Assembly: GCA_937881575.1 (NCBI GenBank)
Contig: CALGEI010000149.1
Location: 1-54,260 of the forward strand
Reading direction: 5' to 3'
DNA: 54,260 nucleotides
Source of the DNA: an uncultured Flavobacteriales bacterium
Lineage (GTDB): Bacteria; Bacteroidota; Bacteroidia; Flavobacteriales_D; Sanyastnellaceae
The translations under genes were made by a program, and so were the position numbers. Under the pieces are notes generated by a model that was not told the origin of the DNA, did no database searches, and was given only the letters and a program-made list of their open reading frames with translations. Positions 42,585 to 50,906 of the stretch are shown here, piece by piece; position 1 is the first letter of the stretch, and each line of letters starts with the position of its first letter.

Positions 42585-45500
42585 ATGCAGTACCAAAAAT
42601 TGAATGTGATCACGGGTTGGGGAGTTTGGGCCTTGGCGACAATCGTCTATGTCCTGACCATTGAACCCACAGCAAGTTTCTGGGATTGTGGTGAGTTCAT
42701 CGCGTCGGCGTTTAAGCTGGAGGTTGGACACCCTCCTGGGGCGCCATTCTTCATGTTGCTCGCACGGTTCCTGATGATCTTCAGCCCAACCGAATATGCA
42801 GCAACCTTTGCCAACCTGCTATCGGCGTTGAGTAGCTCATTCACCATCTTGTTTCTTTTTTGGAGCATCACGCATTTGGCGAAGAAGATGGTCGCCTCTC
42901 TAGGGGTGGCACCAACCAAGTCGGAAACCTGGGCCATTCTGGGTTCAGGTGCTGTTGGAGCCTTAGCGTATACATTCAGTGATAGTTTTTGGTTCAGTGC
43001 TGTCGAGGGTGAGGTATATGCCTTGTCGTCTTTGTTTACCGCGCTTGTGTTTTGGGCCATCCTCAAATGGGAAAACGTGGCGGACGAGCCGGGTCATTTG
43101 CGTTGGTTGATTCTCATTGCTTACCTCATGGGATTGTCGATTGGAGTCCACCTGCTCAATTTGCTGGCCATTCCAGCCATCGCATTGGTGTACTATTTCC
43201 GAAAATATCCGTTCTCTTGGAAGGGTTTACTCGCTACGGGAGTGATTGCTGTAGGACTTCTCGCATTGATTCAAGAAGGCATCATCAAAGGCGCAGTGCA
43301 TTTGGCTGGAAAGTTTGAATTGTTTTTTGTGAATGACCTTGGCCTGGCCTTTAACAGCGGTGTAATGGTCTACGCCCTCGTTCTCATCGCGACGTTGACT
43401 GCAGCCATTTGGTGGACACAGAAAAAAGGATGGTGGGCTGGCAACGCTTTCGTGTTGGGCATGACCATGGTGTTGATCGGTTACTCCACATTTGCTGTGA
43501 TTGTGATTCGGAGCTCAGCAAATCCGCCGATGGATGAAAACAACCCAGAGGATTTATTTGCCTTGGTGTCTTACCTCAATCGCGAGCAGTATGGAGATCG
43601 GCCGCTTTCTTCCGGCCAATTTTGGGATTCACCAATGGACTCCAGCACTCCATATTCAAATGGACGAGAGACGTTTGTAAAAAGCTATAGCGTTTATGAA
43701 TCTCGAGGCCGGGATGTTCGTGTGAAGTCCTTCCGATCAGAATCGGGAGCCAACGCCTGGATGAACGACAATGCGAACGAGCGCATGCGCATTGTTCAAG
43801 AGTATGTGGACAGCGAAGAGAAAAAAGCGAGCAAGCCCAATTTTGATTCCCGTTATACGATGCTGTTTCCGCGCATGTATTCAACCCAAGCGAGTCATGT
43901 GCAAGCCTATAAAAGTTGGAGCAATTACAAGGGTTATAACGAAGTCAGTGCATTCACGAGCCCGATGGCCAATGGGTTGATGTCCCGTCAGGTGTTTGAA
44001 GAGCACTTGGCAACAACGTACCTGAGCGGCGCAATGAGCGAAGTGGAATTGAAGCGCGCGTTCAATGCACTCTTCAGTGATTATGGCATGCGTTTCGAAA
44101 AGAATTATGAAGTGGCCTCTGCCGGAGAGTTGTTGGTTCGAAATCCCGAGACGGGTGGCATGAGTCGAGCGCCCTTTTCAGATAAGGGCATGCTGGAAAC
44201 CTTGACGAGTTACATCACAGCAGAGTTGGAATCAGGGATGCTTCGAGGTCAAGGGTACGTCGGAAGACTCGAGGGAGAGCGGGCTCAGCTAGAATCTCAA
44301 ATCCGAGCGGCAACGAGGCAAGCGAACCAATCAGGTTCGGCGGATGACGTTCGCCTCGTTCGTCAATTGGAGGGTGGATTGGATCGGGTGATCCAACAGC
44401 AAAAACCGTCGCAATGGGAGAATCTGCGCTTTTTCAAGGACTTCCAAGTGGGTTGGATGTACTTCCGTTATTTCCTGTGGAATTTTGCAGGAAAACAGAA
44501 TGACGTTCAGGGACATGGAGACTTTATTGATGGCAATTGGTTGAGCGGTGTAGAGTCGATCGATGAGGAGCGTCTTGGAAATCGCAGCGAACTCTCAGAG
44601 CATCGCGACAACAACAAGGCCCACAATGCCTTTTACTATTTGCCGCTACTGCTGGGATTGTTTGGATTGATTTTCCAAGCCATCCGTGATCCGCGACAAT
44701 TCCTCGTAGTGGGCTTGCTTTTTGTGATGACGGGATTGGCAATCGTCGTGTATTTAAATCAATACCCTTTCCAACCGCGTGAGCGGGACTATGCTTTTGT
44801 CGGGTCGTTTTATGCTTTTGCCATGTGGATTGGTCTGGGCGTTATGGCCCTTTTTGAAGCGTCGAGAAGACTTGAGACCAAGCAGCTGGGTGGAATCATC
44901 GGCGTGGGGGTTGTCGCCAGTGCGGTGCTTTTCGGGACGGAGACGGTTTCCGGAGGAGGACATGCACTGAGTTATTCCGTTGCGTTTTTGAGTGCCGTTG
45001 GTGGAGCGGCTTTGGCGTTGTCTTGGGCACTGAAACAAGGAGCCGTCAATGAAGCGTTGCGAGCACAGTTGCTTGTTGTTTTGGCGTTGTTGGTGCCGGG
45101 ACTCATGGCCAATGAGGGATGGGATGATCACAGTCGTGCCCATCGTAGAACTGGGGTCGATTTTGCGAAGAATTACATGGATTCGCTTGCTCCGAATGCC
45201 ATCCTCTTTACCAATGGTGATAATGATACGTTCCCACTCTGGTACGTGCAAGAGGTGGAGGGGTATCGAACGGATGTGCGCATTTGCAATCTGAGTTTAC
45301 TCAATACAGATTGGTATGTGGATCAAATGAAGCGTCAAGCTTATGAGAGTGCTCCATTGCCCATTGAAATGGATGAAGAGAAGTACCGGCAGGGCACGCG
45401 TGACATTGTTGTTTTAGACGCCCCAAGGGACCCCAACAACCCTTACATGGACTTGGGTCAAGCAATGGAGTCCGCGCTGAATGATGAGCGAACACGCGAT

Positions 45501-46472
45501 TATGGGGGGGGCAAATCCTACTCGGTATTGCCGTCCAATAGCTTTAGAATTGAAGCGGATAGTGCTGATCTCATCCGATACGGTGTTCTGAATGAAGAGG
45601 AAATGAAGTCCCGACTGGAGTTCATTGAATGGACGCTTACGGATGAACGTGGCAACCCCAAGAGCTACATATTGAAGAACCAGTTTGCCGTATTGGACAT
45701 GTTGCGCAACAACAATTGGGAGCGACCTATTTATTTTGCAGTGACCACAGGGCCAGACAGCTACATGGGTCTGCAGCAGCATTTCCGTCTCGAAGGCTTG
45801 GCTTACCGTTTGGTGCCCATGCGTTATTCCGAGAATGATAATCCGAATATGTTCGGCGGTGTTGCGAAGGACATCATGTATGACAATGTGATGAACAAAT
45901 GGCATTGGGGCGGGATGGACAACCTGGAAGATGGGGTGTACATGGACGAAAACAACCGCCGCATGGTCACCAATTTCCGTCTGCAGATGGCCAATTTGGC
46001 TGACGAATTCCTGAAGGATGGAGATGCAAATCGAGCGTTGGATATTTTCGATAAAATCCTGACTGTCATGCCCGAAGAAAACGTTCCCTATAGTCGGGTG
46101 CTTTTATCGGTTCAAAGCGGTTTGCTTGAATTGTCTTCGACTGTTGCAGGCCCGGGGCTAACCACCTATGAGTTGTCCGACGAACGGAGGGCGAGGGCCA
46201 AGTCGTTGGGCAAGGACCTGACACGAAGGCTGTACGACCTCCAAGCGGATGACTTGAATTATTACCATTCACTGAATCGCAGTCAATTCGAGGCCGTTAA
46301 AAGAGATCGTCAAATCGCCAAACAGGTAGCGGAACTGATGGTTCAAACTGTCGGAATCTATTTGCCAGACGATTCATTGTCGTCGGAATTGTCGCGGGAA
46401 CTCGACGCATTGCAAGAGATGATTCAGACTTCTGAACGCGCCTTTTACGATTTGGGGTCCTATGATTTTTGA
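42585..46472 (+). CDS. DUF2723 (TMEM260-like) giant membrane protein, putative O-mannosyltransferase
   Basis: 1295 residues from ATG 42585 (MQYQKLNVITGWGVWALAT). The N-terminal about 300 residues have many helices and the DUF2723 motif EPTASFWDCGEFIASAFKLEVGHPPGAPFF, whose Asp/Glu resemble the catalytic loop of GT-C (PMT-like) glycosyltransferases. A large soluble insert (about 310-650) separates a second helical block (690-850). The C-terminal region (850-1295) is soluble, includes a NGDNDTFPLWY segment and TPR-like repeats. The human homologue TMEM260 is an O-mannosyltransferase; transfer of that function is inferred. A G8 run occurs at 45504-45511. purN starts 3 nt after the stop. Confidence 0.88.
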   Translation: MQYQKLNVITGWGVWALATIVYVLTIEPTASFWDCGEFIASAFKLEVGHPPGAPFFMLLARFLMIFSPTEYAATFANLLSALSSSFTILFLFWSITHLAKKMVASLGVAPTKSETWAILGSGAVGALAYTFSDSFWFSAVEGEVYALSSLFTALVFWAILKWENVADEPGHLRWLILIAYLMGLSIGVHLLNLLAIPAIALVYYFRKYPFSWKGLLATGVIAVGLLALIQEGIIKGAVHLAGKFELFFVNDLGLAFNSGVMVYALVLIATLTAAIWWTQKKGWWAGNAFVLGMTMVLIGYSTFAVIVIRSSANPPMDENNPEDLFALVSYLNREQYGDRPLSSGQFWDSPMDSSTPYSNGRETFVKSYSVYESRGRDVRVKSFRSESGANAWMNDNANERMRIVQEYVDSEEKKASKPNFDSRYTMLFPRMYSTQASHVQAYKSWSNYKGYNEVSAFTSPMANGLMSRQVFEEHLATTYLSGAMSEVELKRAFNALFSDYGMRFEKNYEVASAGELLVRNPETGGMSRAPFSDKGMLETLTSYITAELESGMLRGQGYVGRLEGERAQLESQIRAATRQANQSGSADDVRLVRQLEGGLDRVIQQQKPSQWENLRFFKDFQVGWMYFRYFLWNFAGKQNDVQGHGDFIDGNWLSGVESIDEERLGNRSELSEHRDNNKAHNAFYYLPLLLGLFGLIFQAIRDPRQFLVVGLLFVMTGLAIVVYLNQYPFQPRERDYAFVGSFYAFAMWIGLGVMALFEASRRLETKQLGGIIGVGVVASAVLFGTETVSGGGHALSYSVAFLSAVGGAALALSWALKQGAVNEALRAQLLVVLALLVPGLMANEGWDDHSRAHRRTGVDFAKNYMDSLAPNAILFTNGDNDTFPLWYVQEVEGYRTDVRICNLSLLNTDWYVDQMKRQAYESAPLPIEMDEEKYRQGTRDIVVLDAPRDPNNPYMDLGQAMESALNDERTRDYGGGKSYSVLPSNSFRIEADSADLIRYGVLNEEEMKSRLEFIEWTLTDERGNPKSYILKNQFAVLDMLRNNNWERPIYFAVTTGPDSYMGLQQHFRLEGLAYRLVPMRYSENDNPNMFGGVAKDIMYDNVMNKWHWGGMDNLEDGVYMDENNRRMVTNFRLQMANLADEFLKDGDANRALDIFDKILTVMPEENVPYSRVLLSVQSGLLELSSTVAGPGLTTYELSDERRARAKSLGKDLTRRLYDLQADDLNYYHSLNRSQFEAVKRDRQIAKQVAELMVQTVGIYLPDDSLSSELSRELDALQEMIQTSERAFYDLGSYDF

Positions 46473-46475
46473 TCA

Positions 46476-47120
46476 GTGACGCAAGAGCCTCTCATTCGAA
46501 AACAACGGGTCGCGCTTTTGGTTTCGGGCTCTGGCTCGAATGCCGCGATGATCATGGAGCGATTCCAGCACCACGCGAAAGCAGAGGTCGTTTTTGTGGG
46601 GTGCAATCGCCCTCCCAATCGCGCAGGAATTTATACCCGATCAAGGACATTTGGACTGGAAACTGTGCCGTTCAGCAAGGACGATTTGAACTCAGGACGA
46701 TTGACTCAAATGCTTCAGAAGGCAGAGGTCGATTGGATTGCTTTGGCGGGTTTTCTCATGCGCATTCCAGTTGAAATGGTAGAAGCATATGACCGCCGGA
46801 TCATCAACATTCACCCGGCGTTGCTCCCGAAATATGGAGGCAAAGGGATGTACAATCACCACGTCCATGAAGCCGTTGCACAAGCGGGTGAATTGGAATC
46901 AGGCATGACGGTGCATTGGGTCAATGCCCTCTATGATGAAGGCGATGTCTTATTTCAGGCGGTGTGTACTTTGGAACCAGGCGATACAGCCGAAATCATT
47001 GGGTCCAAAGTTTTGGCCTTAGAGCACCGCTACTATGCCGATGTTTTGGAGAGCGTCATCAGTGAATCGGTGAAGGCAAACGAAGCGCTTCCGAGCGCTT
47101 CAAAAACAATGAACCGTTGA
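46476..47120 (+). CDS. purN: Phosphoribosylglycinamide formyltransferase
   Basis: 214 residues with a GTG start 3 nt after the DUF2723 stop. It transfers a formyl group from 10-formyl-THF to GAR in purine synthesis. Seen are VSGSGSNAAMIMERF for phosphate binding, FMRIPVEMVEAYDRRIINIHPALLPKYGGKGMYNHHVHEAV with the catalytic Asn/His, and VHWVNALYDEGDVLFQ with the catalytic Asp. Full length. Cotranscription with the DUF2723 gene is likely from the 3-nt gap, although the functions are unrelated. Confidence 0.96.
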   Translation: MTQEPLIRKQRVALLVSGSGSNAAMIMERFQHHAKAEVVFVGCNRPPNRAGIYTRSRTFGLETVPFSKDDLNSGRLTQMLQKAEVDWIALAGFLMRIPVEMVEAYDRRIINIHPALLPKYGGKGMYNHHVHEAVAQAGELESGMTVHWVNALYDEGDVLFQAVCTLEPGDTAEIIGSKVLALEHRYYADVLESVISESVKANEALPSASKTMNR

Positions 47121-47154
47121 TAGGCATGGCACCTTCTAATACCCTCAATTGCTG

Positions 47155-47616
47155 ATGTCACGTGTTCAAATCTATACAGATGGAGGAGCAAGTGGCAATC
47201 CTGGTCCAGGGGGCTATGGGGCGCTCATGATGTATGGAGAGCATCGGAAGGAGTTGAGTGGAGGCTTCCGATTGACCACCAACAACCGGATGGAGCTTTT
47301 GGCCGTAATCACGGCATTGGAAGCCTTGAATAAGCCCGGAATGGAGGTGGATGTGTTTTCCGATTCCAAATACGTTGTGGATGCAGTGCAGAAACGTTGG
47401 GTCATGAATTGGGAAAAGAAAGGGTATTTGAATAAAAAGAACCCCGATCTGTGGAAACGATTCTTGATCGTTTACCGTCAACATAAGGTGATCTTTCATT
47501 GGGTGAAGGGACATGCAGGCAACCCTTTCAATGAACTGGTGGATCAACTGGCTGTCTCGGCATACAAAAAGGGCAACTTACTCATTGATGCAGCCTATGA
47601 GGCATCAACGGCCTGA
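47155..47616 (+). CDS. rnhA: Ribonuclease HI
   Basis: 153 residues from ATG 47155; a TTG two codons earlier is in frame. All four DEDD-type residues are present: the Asp in IYTDGGASGNPGPGGYG, Glu in NNRMELLAV, Asp in FSDSKYVVDAV, and the C-terminal Asp in NELVDQLA. It removes RNA from RNA-DNA hybrids. It lies 34 nt after purN. Confidence 0.97.
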   Translation: MSRVQIYTDGGASGNPGPGGYGALMMYGEHRKELSGGFRLTTNNRMELLAVITALEALNKPGMEVDVFSDSKYVVDAVQKRWVMNWEKKGYLNKKNPDLWKRFLIVYRQHKVIFHWVKGHAGNPFNELVDQLAVSAYKKGNLLIDAAYEASTA

Positions 47617-47658
47617 ACGGGGGGTGGAGGAAGCACGTCATCTTCGAGGCGTGCTGCG

Positions 47659-47666
47659 TATCTTTG
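47659..47666 (+). promoter_or_regulatory. -7 promoter box of the acyl-CoA dehydrogenase gene
   Basis: A perfect TATCTTTG lies 28 nt before the ATG at 47695. No TTG is present at the expected distance. It gives a normal short leader. Confidence 0.5.
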
Positions 47667-47694
47667 TGCCCTCAACGCAATAACGATTGAAACC

Positions 47695-48873
47695 ATGCGG
47701 ACCGATCTCTACCAAGGCCACGATTACTATATGATGGATGAGATGCTCACAGAGGAGCACAAACTCATTCGTGAGACCGCCCGTGCTTGGGTCAAAAAAG
47801 AAGTGAGCCCGATCATTGAGGAGGCTGCTGAAAAATGTGTTTTCCCTCGCCATCTGCTTCCTGGACTGGGAGAGATTGGTGCCTTCGGCCCGTATATCCC
47901 AGAGGAATATGGCGGCCCAGGCTTGGATCAAATCAGCTATGGATTGATCATGCAGGAGTTGGAGCGATGTGATAGCGGATTGCGCTCAACAGCATCGGTT
48001 CAAAGCAGCTTGGTCATGTATCCGATCTGGCGCTATGGAAGTGAAGAGCAAAAACAAAAATTCCTACCCAAGCTTGCAACCGGTGAGATGATGGGCTGTT
48101 TTGGACTGACAGAGCCGGATCACGGTTCGAATCCAAGTGGGATGACCACCCATTTCAAAGAGGATGGGGATGACATCATCCTCAATGGCGCGAAGATGTG
48201 GATCTCCAACGCTCCTTTTGCAGATGTTGCGGTGGTTTGGGCAAAAAGCGAGGCAGGGCGCATCACCGGCGTTTTGGTTGAGCGTGGAATGGAAGGGTTT
48301 ACGACGCCCACCATGCATGGAAAATGGAGTTTGCGTGCTTCGGATACGGGCGAATTGATCTTCGACAACGTTCGGATTCCCAAGACCAACATCTTGCCGG
48401 GACGTGATGGGCTGGGCGCTCCTTTGAGCTGCTTGGACTCTGCACGGTACGGCATTGCTTGGGGCGCCATCGGTGCCGCATTGGATTGCTATGATACCGC
48501 CCTGCGTTATGCCCAAGAGCGGATCCAATTCGATCGTCCTATTGGCCAATTCCAGTTGCAGCAAAAGAAGTTGGCTGAAATGATCACGGAGATCACCAAG
48601 GCGCAATTGTTGACGCTGCGATTGGGTCAAATGCGGGACGCCGGAACAGCCACTTCGGCTCAGATTTCCATGGCCAAGCGAAACAACGTGGACATGGCTT
48701 TGACCATTGCTCGGGATGCTCGACAGATGTTAGGTGGAATGGGCATCACTGGAGAATATCCGATTATGCGCCACATGATGAACTTGGAGTCGGTCGTGAC
48801 CTATGAAGGAACGCACGATATCCACTTGCTCATTACAGGATTGGATGTCACGGGACTGAACGCGTTCGCTTAA
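47695..48873 (+). CDS. gcdH: Acyl-CoA dehydrogenase, glutaryl-CoA dehydrogenase type
   Basis: 392 residues. FAD-dependent acyl-CoA dehydrogenase with the GCDH-like segments LRSTASVQSSLVMYPIWRYGSEEQ, CFGLTEPDHGSNP, and the catalytic base E371 in VTYEGTHDIHLLITG. These features favour glutaryl-CoA dehydrogenase, which oxidises and decarboxylates glutaryl-CoA to crotonyl-CoA at the end of lysine and tryptophan catabolism, over straight-chain acyl-CoA dehydrogenases. Assignment to glutaryl-CoA is strong but not proven. Its stop overlaps the convergent omega-amidase stop by 4 nt. Confidence 0.88.
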   Translation: MRTDLYQGHDYYMMDEMLTEEHKLIRETARAWVKKEVSPIIEEAAEKCVFPRHLLPGLGEIGAFGPYIPEEYGGPGLDQISYGLIMQELERCDSGLRSTASVQSSLVMYPIWRYGSEEQKQKFLPKLATGEMMGCFGLTEPDHGSNPSGMTTHFKEDGDDIILNGAKMWISNAPFADVAVVWAKSEAGRITGVLVERGMEGFTTPTMHGKWSLRASDTGELIFDNVRIPKTNILPGRDGLGAPLSCLDSARYGIAWGAIGAALDCYDTALRYAQERIQFDRPIGQFQLQQKKLAEMITEITKAQLLTLRLGQMRDAGTATSAQISMAKRNNVDMALTIARDARQMLGGMGITGEYPIMRHMMNLESVVTYEGTHDIHLLITGLDVTGLNAFA

Positions 48874-49691
48874 ACGATATCATTCAATACAGGGAAGCGC
48901 TCTCGATAGTGGTTCAAATCAGCCCGGCTGAGCATCGCAGATATCCATTGTGTTGCATTGGCCTGCGCCGCTAAAACGACGTCCCCTTTAGGGGCATGAA
49001 TGGCACTCAATCCATTGTGATGAACACCATTGGCATCTAGACCAATGCGGTTGACTCCTGCAACGTATGCTTGGTTTTCAATCGCACGAGCGGGAAGTAA
49101 AGCAGACCAAGCTGAAGCGCGGACTTCGGGCCAATTTGCTACATAGAGCGCGAGATCATAGGGTTCATCCTGGAAGTTTCGGCTGGATTCCGGAAACCTC
49201 AGGTCGTAGCAAACTTGCAGCAAGATGTCCCAGCCTCGCCAAGAAATGGTCATCTGTTCTGCACCCGGGCTGTACGACGCATCTTCACCTGCGAACCGGA
49301 ACAAATGACGTTTGTCGTACCAGCCCATGAGGCCCTCTGGTGTCATGAAAAAACACCGATTGACACAGCGTTCCTCATCCAAGAGGTGACAGGACAAACT
49401 GCCGACGACTGCGGCGTCGTGCTGACGACTCCAACGCAGCATGGCCTGAAGTGGCAGTGACCAATTTTCGGCCGTCTGTGCGAAGGCCATTTCCCATGGA
49501 ATGCCCGCTTTCAGGGGTTGCATGGTGAACCCTGTGGCCCACATTTCCGGCAACACCAGCACATCCCAATCGCCGTGACTCATGACTAAATCGTTCATGT
49601 GCAGGTCGATTTGAGCGATGTTGACCTCAGGGCTTTCCCATGCCAAGTCCAATTGAAGCAACGCGATATTGAGATCTTCGGTGGTGGACAT
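48870..49691 (-). CDS. Omega-amidase-like carbon-nitrogen hydrolase (Nit2/YafV type)
   Basis: 273 residues. The nitrilase catalytic triad is E49 (LPEMW), K127 (YDKRHLF) and C161 (QVCYDLRFPE). Family segments WPEVRASAWSALLPARAIENQAYVAGVNRIG and NGLSAIHAPKGDVV place it with YafV/Nit2 omega-amidases, which hydrolyse alpha-ketoglutaramate or alpha-ketosuccinamate. It follows the aminotransferase gene after 9 nt, so the aminotransferase would make the 2-oxo-amide and this enzyme would clear it. Stop-stop overlap of 4 nt with gcdH. Confidence 0.9.
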   Translation of the reverse strand: MSTTEDLNIALLQLDLAWESPEVNIAQIDLHMNDLVMSHGDWDVLVLPEMWATGFTMQPLKAGIPWEMAFAQTAENWSLPLQAMLRWSRQHDAAVVGSLSCHLLDEERCVNRCFFMTPEGLMGWYDKRHLFRFAGEDASYSPGAEQMTISWRGWDILLQVCYDLRFPESSRNFQDEPYDLALYVANWPEVRASAWSALLPARAIENQAYVAGVNRIGLDANGVHHNGLSAIHAPKGDVVLAAQANATQWISAMLSRADLNHYRERFPVLNDIV

Positions 49692-49700
49692 GGACAGCGA

Positions 49701-50900
49701 TTAGGAGGGATTAGAGAGAAGAAGCAAACGGCGGATGCCCTCATCGAGCGTGGCCTCGTTTTTAGCAAAACAGACACGAACACGATGGGTGGGGTGACCT
49801 TCCGGAATGCCGTTCGGATAAAACGGGGACAAGGGAATTAACGCGACGCCATTCTCGGCCCCTTTTCGACACCATTCGTGCACGACTTCTCGGTCGCTGC
49901 GGTCATCAAATCCACTGTAATCCAACACCTGGAAGTACCCTGATTCGGCGGGCGTCCAATTCCAGCGACTCCCTTTCAAGCCATGCAGTAGCTGGTCGCG
50001 TTTGCTTTGATAGAAAGCAGGGAGCGCCGCCAAATGATGCTGGCCGTCTTGACTTTTAAGAAATGAAGCGATGCCTGCTTGGAGGGGCGCTCCCGTTGAA
50101 AACACATCGTATTGATGCACCTTCCGCACTTCCTTCATCAGTTCGGCTGGCCCTAAGAGGTAGCCGATTTTCCATCCGGTCGCATGCAGGACCTTTCCAA
50201 ATGAAGCAGCCACCAGGGCGCGCTGGGACAAGGCAGGATGGCTGGACAAGCTCAGCGCCTTTCGACCATCGTGTTGCAAGGGCCCATAGACTTCGTCGCT
50301 CAGGAGCAGGATGTCTGTGTTTGCAAGAAGTATGTGCAACGCGTCAAAATCTTCGTAGGACCATCCGCTCCCGGTGGGGTTGTTCGGGACATTGAGGATG
50401 ATCATGCGAGTGGAAGCAGTGATCTCCGAGGCGATTGCTTCCAAGTCGAGGTGGTAATCAGCGCCTCTAAGAGGAACGACCACCAGAGAACCTCCGGCCA
50501 ATTGAACGGCGGGTTGGTACAAATCATATGCTGGCGCGAGTGCGATTACCTCGTCACCGGGATGCACCCAGGCCTGTATGGCCGCAAACAACAATGACGA
50601 AGCTCCCGCGCCAACGGTGATCTCACTATCAACGTCATAGTCGCGCTTGGTTCGGCGTTCGGTGTCTTCGGCAATCCAAGAACGCAAGTCCCAATCCCCT
50701 GCCATGGGAGCATATTGGTTTTTGCCTGCGTTCATGGCGTCCACAACAGCTTGACGCAAGGCCTCTGGAGGATCGAAATCGGGGAATCCTTGACTCAGAT
50801 TGAGCGCCCCGAATTGAGCTGCCAGCGCACTCATCTCTGTGAAGATGGTGGTTCCTACATGGGGCAATTTAGAATCCGGGAGATTGAGGGAGTCGGCCAT
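49701..50900 (-). CDS. Class I aminotransferase, methionine/glutamine (kynurenine aminotransferase-like) type
   Basis: 399 residues, fold-type I PLP enzyme. Features are LSQGFPDFDPPEALRQAV, NQYAPMAGDWDLRSWIAE, NVPNNPTGSGW, and the PLP lysine K236 in SFGKVLHATGWKIGYL. It is close to the YbdL/MtnE and glutamine transaminase K (kynurenine aminotransferase I) group. Pairing with an omega-amidase supports glutamine- or methionine-linked transamination (the glutaminase II pathway or methionine salvage). Kynurenine is another possible substrate, given kynU and nbaC in the window. It begins 6 nt after the porZ stop. Confidence 0.9.
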   Translation of the reverse strand: MADSLNLPDSKLPHVGTTIFTEMSALAAQFGALNLSQGFPDFDPPEALRQAVVDAMNAGKNQYAPMAGDWDLRSWIAEDTERRTKRDYDVDSEITVGAGASSLLFAAIQAWVHPGDEVIALAPAYDLYQPAVQLAGGSLVVVPLRGADYHLDLEAIASEITASTRMIILNVPNNPTGSGWSYEDFDALHILLANTDILLLSDEVYGPLQHDGRKALSLSSHPALSQRALVAASFGKVLHATGWKIGYLLGPAELMKEVRKVHQYDVFSTGAPLQAGIASFLKSQDGQHHLAALPAFYQSKRDQLLHGLKGSRWNWTPAESGYFQVLDYSGFDDRSDREVVHEWCRKGAENGVALIPLSPFYPNGIPEGHPTHRVRVCFAKNEATLDEGIRRLLLLSNPS

Positions 50901-50906
50901 ATTGGA

